NCBI GenBank assembly: GCA_902766185.1
Contig: CACXCQ010000234.1
Location: 1 to 8,106 of the forward strand
Reading direction: 5' to 3'
DNA length: 8,106 nt
DNA from: an uncultured Eubacteriales bacterium
GTDB taxonomy: Bacteria > Bacillota > Clostridia > Peptostreptococcales > Anaerovoracaceae
Below the pieces are notes generated by a model. That model was not told the DNA's origin. It ran no database searches and was given only the letters and a program-made list of their open reading frames with translations. The number at the start of each line of letters is the position of its first letter. Positions within the stretch are counted from its first letter, which is position 1. Positions 1-6,433 of this stretch are shown here, in pieces. The translations under genes were made by a program, and so were the position numbers.

Positions 1-474
1 ATCGGCCTGGCCTTCACCAAGCTGGTCAGAGAGGGCAAGATCGGCCCGGTCATGATGGGAAGAGACCACCACGACGTTTCCGGAACGGACTCCCCCTTCA
101 GAGAGACCTCCAACATCAAGGACGGCTCCAACGTCATGGCGGATATGGCGGTCCAGTGCTTCGCCGGAAACGCAGCCAGAGGCATGAGCCTGTGCGCGCT
201 GCATAACGGCGGCGGCGTAGGCATCGGCAAAGCCATCAACGGCGGCTTTGGCCTGCTTTTGGACGGAAGCGAGCGCGTGGACAAGATCCTGCACTCCGCG
301 ATGATGTGGGACGTCATGGGCGGCGTAGCCAGAAGAAACTGGGCGAGAAACGAGAACGCCGTCTCCACATCCGTGGCCTACAACGCGAACTACGAGGGCA
401 AGGGCCACATCACCATTCCGTACGTTGCGGCGGATGACCTGGTGGACAAGATCGTGGACGAATACGTGAAATAA
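1..474 (+). CDS. hutU: Urocanate hydratase, C-terminal part (5' end outside window)
   Basis: Urocanase hydrates urocanate to 4-imidazolone-5-propionate using tightly bound NAD+, the second step of histidine breakdown in the cytoplasm. The window opens in frame and holds the last 157 codons before a TAA at 472-474, roughly the last quarter of the family. The segment GRDHHDVSGTDSPFRETSNI followed by a KDGS-type motif, then LHNGGGVGIGKAINGGFG, matches the conserved urocanase C-terminal core, including the glycine-rich stretch. The NGGFGLLLDG and DVMGGVARR wording resembles, from memory, the animal-type (UROC1-like) branch more than the B. subtilis/Pseudomonas HutU branch. The next gene, hutI, starts 83 bp downstream and acts on its product, so co-transcription is likely. 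Start and promoter lie upstream of the window. Confidence 0.96.
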   Translation: MGLAFTKLVREGKIGPVMMGRDHHDVSGTDSPFRETSNIKDGSNVMADMAVQCFAGNAARGMSLCALHNGGGVGIGKAINGGFGLLLDGSERVDKILHSAMMWDVMGGVARRNWARNENAVSTSVAYNANYEGKGHITIPYVAADDLVDKIVDEYVK

Positions 475-489
475 GATAATGCAAAGGCT

Positions 490-529
490 GGCGGGGGCGC
501 AGACGGGATCTCCCGGACTGCGGCCCGCC
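490..529 (+). other. Intercistronic stem-loop between hutU and hutI
   Basis: The 83-bp gap holds a long imperfect hairpin. GGCGGG (490-495) pairs with CCCGCC (524-529), CGCAG (498-502) with CTGCG (518-522), and CGGG (504-507) with CCCG (512-515), closing an ATCT loop. That gives 15 pairs with only small internal loops. No T-run follows, and the hutI ribosome site begins about 15 nt later, so a normal intrinsic terminator is unlikely. An mRNA-stability or processing element is a reasonable inference, and partial attenuation is possible. Confidence 0.5.
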
Positions 530-557
530 GACATCCGATACATGGAAGAGGATCGAG

Positions 558-1814
558 ATGAAAACCCTGATCAAGAACATTGGCTGTCTGCAGACCCCCA
601 CAGGCAGCTACAGCCACAAAGGCAGCAAACAGGGGGTAAACGAGAAATATGCTGACGCGGCCATCGCCATCGAAGACGGCATCATCAAAGCGATCACCAC
701 AGAGGGCAAGCCGGTAAACGCTTTTGGAAGCCTGATGCCGGACGAGTCGGAATTCGACGAGATCATCGACGCGGAAGGCAACCTGGTGACGCCGGGCCTC
801 TTTGACGGGCACACCCACCTGATCTTCGGCGGTTACCGCCAGCATGAGATCGCCATGAAGCTGGCAGGAGCGGACTATCTGGACATCCTGCGGGCAGGCG
901 GCGGCATTCTGGACACCGTGCGCAAGACCCGGGAAGCCACAGAAGATGAGCTCTTCGAGAAGGCGAGCGCATTTCTGGATGAGATGCTGGACATGGGCAT
1001 CACCTCCTGCGAAGCCAAGAGCGGTTACGGCCTGGACCCGGAGAACGAGCTGAAGATGCTGCGGGTCATCAGAAGGCTGGGGCAGGAGCATCCCATGGAT
1101 GTGGTTCCCACCTTCATGGGCGCCCACGCCATCCCACCGGAATACGAAGGCCGGGGAGACGAGTACATCGAGATGTGCTGCGAGGAGCTGATGCCCGAAG
1201 TGAAGAACCAGGGCCTGGCGGAGTTCGCGGACATCTTCTGTGAAGACTCCGTCTTTAACGCCGAGCAGAGCCGCCGGTACTTGGAAAAGGCGGCAGAGCT
1301 GGGCTTTGGGCTGAAGATCCATGCCGACGAGATCGAAGCCATCGGCGGATCCCAGCTGGCCGGAGAGTTGAAGGCAGCCTCCGCAGAGCACCTCATCGCC
1401 ATCGAGGAGGACGGCATGGACTCCATGGCGGAGGGCGGGACGACGGCCATGCTTCTGCCGGCCACGTCCTTCTATCTGGGCAAGACCTTCGCGCCGGCAA
1501 AGCGCATGATCGAAAAGTGCATCCCGGTATCCATTGCCAGTGACTTCAACCCGGGCTCCTGCCCGTCCCTGAACCTGCAGTTCGCAGTAAACCTGGGATG
1601 CCTGAAGTACAAGATGACGCCGGAGGAAGTGCTGACCGCTGTGACCATCAACCCCGCCTGTGCCTGTGGCAGGGGCGACCTTCTGGGAACCCTGGAGCCG
1701 GGCAAGCAGGCGGACCTGGTGATCTGGAACGCGCCGGACTTCGAGATGATCTGCTACCGCTTCGGTTCGAACCTGGCGAAGCACGTCATGAAGAAAGGCC
1801 AGATGGTCAAGTAG
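558..1814 (+). CDS. hutI: Imidazolonepropionase
   Basis: This metal-dependent amidohydrolase opens the ring of 4-imidazolone-5-propionate to give N-formimino-L-glutamate, the third step of histidine degradation. The 418 residues match the usual family length. Visible family features are FDGHTH with metal-ligand histidines H85 and H87, the substrate-site segment AKSGYGLD (153-160), H190 in GAHAIPPEY, KIHADE with H255 and E258, and SDFNPGS with metal-ligand D329. The C-terminal GTLEPGKQADLVIW segment is typical of the amidohydrolase beta-sandwich. The ATG at 558 is preceded by GAAGAGGA (545-552) at about 5 nt, a good ribosome site. It sits between hutU and fchA in a same-strand cluster. No missing catalytic residue is seen. 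Confidence 0.97.
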   Translation: MKTLIKNIGCLQTPTGSYSHKGSKQGVNEKYADAAIAIEDGIIKAITTEGKPVNAFGSLMPDESEFDEIIDAEGNLVTPGLFDGHTHLIFGGYRQHEIAMKLAGADYLDILRAGGGILDTVRKTREATEDELFEKASAFLDEMLDMGITSCEAKSGYGLDPENELKMLRVIRRLGQEHPMDVVPTFMGAHAIPPEYEGRGDEYIEMCCEELMPEVKNQGLAEFADIFCEDSVFNAEQSRRYLEKAAELGFGLKIHADEIEAIGGSQLAGELKAASAEHLIAIEEDGMDSMAEGGTTAMLLPATSFYLGKTFAPAKRMIEKCIPVSIASDFNPGSCPSLNLQFAVNLGCLKYKMTPEEVLTAVTINPACACGRGDLLGTLEPGKQADLVIWNAPDFEMICYRFGSNLAKHVMKKGQMVK

Positions 1815-1833
1815 GAAGCGCAAGCAAACCGAC

Positions 1834-1852
1834 CCGGCGCATTCGCGGCCGG
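1834..1852 (+). other. Small stem-loop between hutI and fchA
   Basis: CCGGC (1834-1838) pairs with GCCGG (1848-1852), and an inner GC/GC pair closes an ATTC tetraloop with one bulged G at 1847. It lies in the 62-bp hutI-fchA gap, about 9 nt before the GGAGG of fchA. It has no T-run. It may affect translation initiation or transcript stability, and chance in GC-rich DNA is also possible. Confidence 0.35.
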
Positions 1853-1860
1853 AACACAAC

Positions 1861-1876
1861 GGAGGAAATGAACTAA
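1861..1876 (+). promoter_or_regulatory. fchA ribosome site with a two-codon ATG-AAC-TAA before the start
   Basis: GGAGG at 1861-1865 is followed by an ATG at 1868 that reads only Met-Asn-stop and ends immediately before the fchA ATG at 1877. The 1868 ATG is only 2 nt from GGAGG, too close for efficient initiation, whereas 1877 is 11 nt away and opens the conserved reading frame. The real start is therefore taken as 1877. Confidence 0.55.
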
Positions 1877-2503
1877 ATGAAACTGATCGAACTGAAACTG
1901 AACGAATATCTGGATATCCTGCTTTCCGACGCGCCGGCACCCGGCGGCGGATCTGTCAGCGCGCTGGCGGGAGCGCAGGGTGCGGCCCTCATGGCCATGG
2001 TGTGCGACCTCACCACATCCAAGGAGAAATACGCCGAGGAGCACAGCCTTTGCGCGGAGATCCGGGAGAAGGCAGGCGCTCTGTACGAAGGATTCGCCAA
2101 GGCCATCGACGATGACACCGAGGCGTTCAACCTGGTAGCTTCCGCCTTTAAGATGCCCAAGGGCACCGATGAGGAGAAGGCGGCCAGAAAGCAGGCTATC
2201 GCGGACGGCACGCTGGAGGCGACGAAGGTTCCGTACCACGTGATGGAGATGGCCCACGAGGGTCTGGCGCTGGCGGAAAGGCTGCAGGGACACTACAACA
2301 GGAACTGCGACAGCGACTACGGCGTTGGCGTGCTGAACCTGATGACCTGCATGCGGGGAGCATGGCTCAACGTGAAGATCAATCTGCCCGGCGTGAAGGA
2401 CGAGGCTCTGGCGGCGGAATACGCGGAGCAGGGCAAAGCCTGGCTCGCCGAGGGTGAGAAGATCGCCGAGAGGATCTACGGCGAGATCGAAGAAGAACTG
2501 TAA
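1877..2503 (+). CDS. fchA: Formimidoyltetrahydrofolate cyclodeaminase (cyclodeaminase/cyclohydrolase family)
   Basis: The enzyme converts 5-formimino-THF to 5,10-methenyl-THF and ammonia, passing the histidine-derived one-carbon unit to the folate pool. The 208-residue protein is the usual length for the stand-alone bacterial form of the C-terminal half of animal FTCD. The hallmark is near the N-terminus: SDAPAPGGGSVSA (17-29), followed by an alanine-rich helix GAQGAALMAMVCDLT. The rest is helical, with DDDTEAFNLV and a family-like segment around NRNCDSDYGVGVLNLMT. It lies directly before ftcD, which makes its substrate, with a 33-bp gap. A methenyl-THF cyclohydrolase activity is also reported for this family. 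The context favours the cyclodeaminase role. Confidence 0.93.
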   Translation: MKLIELKLNEYLDILLSDAPAPGGGSVSALAGAQGAALMAMVCDLTTSKEKYAEEHSLCAEIREKAGALYEGFAKAIDDDTEAFNLVASAFKMPKGTDEEKAARKQAIADGTLEATKVPYHVMEMAHEGLALAERLQGHYNRNCDSDYGVGVLNLMTCMRGAWLNVKINLPGVKDEALAAEYAEQGKAWLAEGEKIAERIYGEIEEEL

Positions 2504-2536
2504 AGCGGTGTCACTGTTTATTGAGGAGGAAGAAAC

Positions 2537-3433
2537 ATGGCAAAAATCATTGAGAGCGTACCCAATATCAGCGAGGGAAGAAACAAGGAAGTCATCGAGG
2601 CATGTGTAGACCAGATCAGGAACACACCCGGATGCACGCTGCTGAACTACTCGTCTGATGAGGACCATAACAGAACAGTCATTACGTACATGGGAAGCCT
2701 GGAGGGCTGCGAGGAGGCCAGCGTCAAACTGGCGAAGAAGGCGGTGGAGCTCATCGACCTGACGAAGCACGAGGGCGCGCACCCCAGAATGGGCTGCGTG
2801 GACGTAATGCCGTTTATCCCCATCAAGGAAGCGACCATGGAAGAGTGCGACGAGCTGGCTCACCGGGTAGGAAAGCGCATCGCTGAAGAAGCGGATCTGC
2901 CCGTATTCCTTTATGAGAAGTCCGCTTCCGCTCCCCATCGCCAGAACCTGGCCAAGATCAGAAAGGGCCAGTTCGAGGGCATGGCGGAGAAGGTGAAGGA
3001 TGCTGACTGGATCCCGGACTTCGGCGGACAGAGGATCCATCCCACGGGAGGAACGGTCGCCGTCGGCGCCCGTCCGCCGCTCATCGCCTTCAACATCAAC
3101 CTGGGCACGTCGGATCTGGAGATCGCCACGAAGATCGGCAAGATCATCAGAGAGTCCAGCGGCGGCCTGAAGTGCGTCAAGGCTATGGGCGTTATGCTGG
3201 AAGACAGAAACATCGCTCAGGTATCCATCAACATGACCGACTTTACGGTGACCCCGCTGTACAGAGTCACCGAGCTGGTCCGGGCGGAAGCAGCCAGATA
3301 CGGCGTGCCGGTGATCGGCACGGAGATCATCGGTCTTGCGCCGATGCAGGCTTTCTTCGATACCGCGGAATACTATCTGCAGATCGAAGATTTCCAGCCG
3401 GATGTACAGGTCATCGAGAATCACTTGCTGTAA
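2537..3433 (+). CDS. ftcD: Glutamate formimidoyltransferase
   Basis: This enzyme transfers the formimino group of N-formimino-L-glutamate to tetrahydrofolate, giving glutamate and 5-formimino-THF. The 298 residues correspond to the formiminotransferase half of animal FTCD, here a separate protein. The N-terminus IIESVPNISEGRN (4-16) is the family signature. HEGAHPRMGCVD places a histidine at residue 82, matching the His82 described as catalytic in the pig enzyme. VGARPPLIAFNINLGTSD (from 176) matches the folate/substrate-binding segment. The ATG has an excellent site, GAGGAGGA (2523-2530), 6 nt upstream. It is probably the last gene of the visible hut cluster: the next gene is a regulator 136 bp away, and a strong hairpin lies between them. 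No hutH follows it. Confidence 0.96.
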   Translation: MAKIIESVPNISEGRNKEVIEACVDQIRNTPGCTLLNYSSDEDHNRTVITYMGSLEGCEEASVKLAKKAVELIDLTKHEGAHPRMGCVDVMPFIPIKEATMEECDELAHRVGKRIAEEADLPVFLYEKSASAPHRQNLAKIRKGQFEGMAEKVKDADWIPDFGGQRIHPTGGTVAVGARPPLIAFNINLGTSDLEIATKIGKIIRESSGGLKCVKAMGVMLEDRNIAQVSINMTDFTVTPLYRVTELVRAEAARYGVPVIGTEIIGLAPMQAFFDTAEYYLQIEDFQPDVQVIENHLL

Positions 3434-3489
3434 CGGGAAGTACTGAGAGGATCAGAGCAGCGATCGTCTGTTGTATCGTTAGCGGCAGC

Positions 3490-3512
3490 CCCGGCCGGCG
3501 GTGCCGGCCGGG
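3490..3512. other. Perfect 10-bp GC hairpin downstream of ftcD, possible terminator without T-tract
   Basis: CCCGGCCGGC (3490-3499) and GCCGGCCGGG (3503-3512) are exact reverse complements around a GGT loop. The hairpin sits 57 nt after the ftcD stop and 57 nt before the regulator start. Neither strand has a T-run next to it, so it is not a textbook intrinsic terminator. It could mark the end of the hut transcript, protect the 3' end, or sit in the regulator's leader. I see no convincing sigma-70 promoter for the regulator in 3434-3569. Confidence 0.5.
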
Positions 3513-3555
3513 ATATCTACCGGAATTGGTGGTTCCGATGGATATTGAGGAGACT

Positions 3556-3563
3556 GGGAAGGA
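3556..3563 (+). promoter_or_regulatory. Ribosome site that decides the GntR start
   Basis: GGAAGGAG at 3556-3563 abuts a possible GTG start at 3564 (no spacer) but lies 6 nt before the ATG at 3570. The ATG is therefore the better start, and two extra residues (Val/Met-Ala) are dropped from the longer reading. Confidence 0.7.
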
Positions 3564-3569
3564 GTGGCT

Positions 3570-4229
3570 ATGCAGCAGAAAGAACTGAACGGCATCAAAT
3601 CCCTGGCAGAGGAAGTCACAGAGGTCCTGCGCAACAGGATCCTGCAGGGAGAATATGAGATCGGCGAAAAACTGACTGAGAGCAAGATCGCCGCGGAGCT
3701 GAAGGTGAGCCGTACCCCCATCCGGGACGCGTTCCGTGAACTGGAGAAGGAGCAGCTGGTGGAGTACATCCCCAACAAAGGCTGTTTCGCCAGGGGTTTT
3801 AGCATGGATGATCTTCAGGACATCTATGAAGTACGCTGCGCGGTGGAGGAGCTGGCTATCCGGAGGGTGGTCCGGAATATGGATGAGGCCACTTTGGAGG
3901 AACTGCAGCAGCAGCTCGACCGTATGCGCTGCTTCACGGAGCAGAAGGATTACGAGAAGATCGTTCAGGCAAACCATGAGTTCCACTGGATGCTCTACCG
4001 CAAGACCGGCAGCCGTTTTATCGTTCGTACCATGCGGACCTATCAGGAATACGTGACCATGGCCCGCAAGGAGACGCTGAAGCGGAATGAGGATCTCGAG
4101 CAGATCTACCAGGAGCATGAGACCCTTTTCCAGGCCATCGCGGCCGGGGATGAGGAGGCGTCGGTAAAAGCCATCCGGGATCATCTGGAGGCAACTTCAA
4201 GACGTACGATGAAGAGCTGGATGCCGTGA
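3570..4229 (+). CDS. GntR-family transcriptional regulator, FCD (FadR-type) subfamily
   Basis: This is a DNA-binding regulator of 219 residues, the normal size for the subfamily. Residues about 10-75 form the winged helix-turn-helix, with the signature GEKLTESKIAAELKVSRTPI (32-51) and RDAFRELEKEQLVEYIPNKG leading into the wing. Residues about 80-210 are the all-helical FCD ligand domain. Three likely metal-ligand histidines are visible: H139 in NHEFH, H183 in QEHETLF and H205 in RDHLE. The fourth ligand position, usually Asp, is Asn (N135), a variation seen in the family. Ligands of the family are typically small organic acids, and which one applies here cannot be read. It is followed 28 bp later by the GDPD gene, so the two are probably co-transcribed. 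Its targets may include the kor promoter downstream, where FadR-like palindromes occur (inference). Confidence 0.92.
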   Translation: MQQKELNGIKSLAEEVTEVLRNRILQGEYEIGEKLTESKIAAELKVSRTPIRDAFRELEKEQLVEYIPNKGCFARGFSMDDLQDIYEVRCAVEELAIRRVVRNMDEATLEELQQQLDRMRCFTEQKDYEKIVQANHEFHWMLYRKTGSRFIVRTMRTYQEYVTMARKETLKRNEDLEQIYQEHETLFQAIAAGDEEASVKAIRDHLEATSRRTMKSWMP

Positions 4230-4257
4230 AGGAAGAACCCGGCAACGGGAGGCAGAG

Positions 4258-6315
4258 ATGAGATACAGATCATTGTCCCGAAACAGAGATCAACGAAGAG
4301 ATCACAGGAGCATTGTGTTCTGCGCAGCGCTCCTGTTTGCGTTTTTGCTGGCCGGCGATATCTTCTGCGCCGGACCTGCCTTTGCATATGGGGCGGAGAA
4401 AGCGCCGGGTAAGGCGGCGATCTCCAGCGTTCAGGTGGAGAAGAACGCCGTGACCGTCAAGTGGAAGAAGGCGAAGGGAGCGAAAGCCTACCGGGTCTAT
4501 GTCCAGACCGGCGAGAACCGGTGGGCCTACTGGAAGAGCGTGAAGAAAAACGGGAAGAACAAGGCGAAATACGCGAATCCGCTGAAGTACAAGCTGAAGG
4601 TGAAGGGAAAGAAGTACCGGGTGTACCGGCAGAAGAATCCGTTCCGGCTGGTGAAGACGACGAAGGCCAGGAAGTTCAAATACACCGGGATCTACGACAC
4701 CAGCTACGGTTTTGCGGTGCAGGCGAAGAACGGCAAGAAGTACGGGAAGATCTCCAAGGTCTGGCGGGCGCGCACGGAAGCCGCGGAACGGCCCGTGCCA
4801 GATGACGGCTGGCAGACCATCGGCGAAAACACCTACTATTTCCGCCAGGGCGTGATGCTTACGGGGATCCAGCAGATCGGCGATAAGACCTACTGGTTCG
4901 ACGAGACCAGCGGGGCCATGATCACCGACAAGTGGAACGGAGACCGGTATTTCAGCGCAGAGGGACCGGAGCTGCAGGTGCTGAAGGACACCTCCGCCGG
5001 GATCCAGATCAACGGACTCGAGAACAACACGCTGAACTCCTACGATGTGCGGGAGGCGATCCCAGCGGAGCACCGGGATGAGCCGGTGACCTGCAGGATC
5101 AGCGGCACGAACCCCAGCGGAACCCTGGACGGCACCCTCTACCGGGCCCGGGGATACGTCCTGAACCCGTCGGGGAGCGTGAAGTACGGCGACACGGTCC
5201 AGATCATCGGCAAGGACTGGACCCGCCGGGTGAAGATCACATCCTACACATGGTTCGCCCACCGGGTGCTGCCTTACGCCAACAACGAGCAAAGGCTGTA
5301 CAGCCCGGGCAATTACGTGGGCGAGACCGAGGTGACGGATCCTCTGGAAGTAGCGAAGCAGGCCGGCGCCTTCGGTGTGGAGATCGACGTCTGGAGAACC
5401 AGTGACGGCGCCTTCGTGGTGAATCACGACAACAACTTCAAGAGGACTCACGGAGTCTCCGGTCTGATCTGCAAGAAGAGTCTGGAGAAGATCAGATCCT
5501 CGAAAAAGCTGGGCACCGTGGTGACGCTGGAGGAGATGCTGCGGGCCTGCAAGGAGCACGACCTGAAGGTGCTGATCGAGATGAAGGAGCTGCGGCAGGA
5601 TCATCCGGATTACGGTCTCTCCGTCGTGGGATCCGCGGAGGACGCTGCGGAGCTGACCCGCTGCGTGGAGGCCAGCGGCATTTCGCCGGACGACATCCTT
5701 TTCTATGGGCTCACCTGGGTCAAGGCCAACGCCAAGGGCCACGTGCTGCTGGACGATGAGGGCAACTATCAAGTCGCGGTGCGGGATACCGGCGTGCTTT
5801 ACGCCAACAACGTGCCCATCCTGAACCGGCTGATCGCCACGGGAAAGTTTCACTACAGGGTGCGGTCTCTGGTAAAGGGAGTCTACAACGGCAAGTCCAC
5901 CGGAACCATCGATCCCAGTGAAGACCCGTTCTTCGACTCCTCCTATCCGGGATTCGTAAGATACGCCGGCAATGCCTTCCGGACCAGGAACACCAGCGTG
6001 GAGGATTTCCCCATGGTCACGCCGGACAATGTCTACAAATCGCCGCCTTCTCTGACCACAGAAGAGAGGAGCCTGAAGGCGAACATTTTTGTGGATGCTG
6101 ACGGCGTCATGTCCATCGCGTTGATCGAGGAGGTAAGCCCGCCGGAAAACGGAACTGACAGTACACAGGAGGGTGGAACTGACGGTGCACAGGAGGGTGG
6201 AACTGACGGTGCGGCCGAGGAACCACCGGAGGATCCGCCGGAGGGCGCGGATGACAGTTCGCTGGAGAACCCGCCGGAAGGTGGCGGTGACGGTGGCACT
6301 GGAAGCGAGGAATAA
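4258..6315 (+). CDS. Secreted multi-domain glycerophosphodiester phosphodiesterase-like protein
   Basis: The ATG at 4258 has GGGAGG (4247-4252) 5 nt upstream. Residues 1-43 look like a long signal peptide: an arginine-rich start, a hydrophobic core (19-32) and cleavage after AFA-43; no lipobox is seen. Residues about 51-175 are a very lysine-rich fibronectin-III-like domain (SSVQVEKNAVTVKWKKAKGA). Residues about 184-236 resemble wall/choline-binding repeats (TYYFRQGV, TYWFDETSGAMITDKW). Residues about 333-600 carry the GDPD fold: H335-R336, E375 and D377 in VEIDVW, H390 in VNHD, and E441/K443 in IEMKE. The usual HRG glycine is V337. GDPD enzymes cut glycerophosphodiesters to glycerol-3-phosphate and an alcohol. 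An extracellular substrate such as teichoic acid or lipid-derived diesters is inference. Residues 628-685 are an acidic low-complexity tail. No sortase motif or C-terminal membrane segment is seen. Confidence 0.85.
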   Translation: MRYRSLSRNRDQRRDHRSIVFCAALLFAFLLAGDIFCAGPAFAYGAEKAPGKAAISSVQVEKNAVTVKWKKAKGAKAYRVYVQTGENRWAYWKSVKKNGKNKAKYANPLKYKLKVKGKKYRVYRQKNPFRLVKTTKARKFKYTGIYDTSYGFAVQAKNGKKYGKISKVWRARTEAAERPVPDDGWQTIGENTYYFRQGVMLTGIQQIGDKTYWFDETSGAMITDKWNGDRYFSAEGPELQVLKDTSAGIQINGLENNTLNSYDVREAIPAEHRDEPVTCRISGTNPSGTLDGTLYRARGYVLNPSGSVKYGDTVQIIGKDWTRRVKITSYTWFAHRVLPYANNEQRLYSPGNYVGETEVTDPLEVAKQAGAFGVEIDVWRTSDGAFVVNHDNNFKRTHGVSGLICKKSLEKIRSSKKLGTVVTLEEMLRACKEHDLKVLIEMKELRQDHPDYGLSVVGSAEDAAELTRCVEASGISPDDILFYGLTWVKANAKGHVLLDDEGNYQVAVRDTGVLYANNVPILNRLIATGKFHYRVRSLVKGVYNGKSTGTIDPSEDPFFDSSYPGFVRYAGNAFRTRNTSVEDFPMVTPDNVYKSPPSLTTEERSLKANIFVDADGVMSIALIEEVSPPENGTDSTQEGGTDGAQEGGTDGAAEEPPEDPPEGADDSSLENPPEGGGDGGTGSEE
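6151..6212 (+). repeat. 24-bp tandem repeat in the GDPD tail
   Basis: Two full 24-bp units (6151-6174 and 6175-6198) and a partial third (6199-6212) begin with GGAACTGAC and encode GTDSTQEG, GTDGAQEG and GTDGAAEE. The first two differ at only two bases. They code for an acidic, Gly/Pro/Glu-rich C-terminal tail. Such repeats tend to vary in copy number between strains. Confidence 0.85.
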
Positions 6316-6326
6316 GGACTGCGATC

Positions 6327-6356
6327 GCGGGTTAAAACTGTGCCGTTTTACCCCGC
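6327..6356 (+). terminator. Stem-loop after the GDPD gene, candidate terminator
   Basis: GCGGGTTAAAAC (6327-6338) pairs with GTTTTACCCCGC (6345-6356) around TGTGCC, with 11 of 12 pairs (one T-C mismatch). It starts 12 nt after the GDPD stop, a typical terminator place. The stem has a GC base and an A/T top, and what follows is TAAAATCG rather than a T-run. It is therefore a strong hairpin but a weak intrinsic terminator by the usual rule. It separates the regulator/GDPD unit from the kor operon. Confidence 0.45.
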
Positions 6357-6361
6357 TAAAA

Positions 6362-6371
6362 TCGTATACAA
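6362..6371. promoter_or_regulatory. Upstream candidate GntR/FadR-type operator box
   Basis: TCGTATACAA fits T-N-GTATAC-N-A, the general half-site logic (T.GT...AC.A) described for FadR-subfamily GntR operators. It shares 9 of 10 bases with the box at 6438-6447. Their centres are 76 bp apart, about seven helical turns. The six-base core is also palindromic by chance-prone AT composition, so alone it is weak. Confidence 0.35.
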
Positions 6372-6433
6372 AAATACAAAGCCCCAAATTAGAACAACGA
6401 AAACATTGATTTTTCAAGACTTTTTCCTTGATG

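Noticed and set aside
390..1940. Minus-strand frame (516 codons) opposite hutI
   Set aside because: It is a shadow of hutI, with no ribosome site or motif that supports it.
1754..3424. Long minus-strand frame (556 codons) opposite fchA and ftcD
   Set aside because: The plus-strand genes are unmistakable, and the minus-strand translation shows no family motif. It spans two genes and their gap, as expected from codon bias.
3490..3512. Hairpin as a standard rho-independent terminator
   Set aside because: There is no T-run on either strand. It is kept only as a stem-loop of uncertain role.
3172..3588. Plus-strand frame bridging the ftcD end and the regulator start
   Set aside because: It overlaps ftcD out of frame, runs through the GC hairpin and has an Arg/Gly-rich translation without family features.
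3538..3588. Short frame from the ATG at 3538 (MDIEETGKEWLC...) as a leader peptide of the regulator
   Set aside because: No ribosome site at suitable spacing; it contains the regulator's own ribosome site and overlaps its start.
4351..4371. Possible lipobox cysteine (C37) in the GDPD signal peptide
   Set aside because: The residues before it (D-I-F) do not fit the L-[AS]-[GA]-C pattern, and a good AFA cleavage site follows at residue 43.
6151..6212. CRISPR-like repeat array
   Set aside because: The units are contiguous without spacers, in frame, and code for the GDPD tail.
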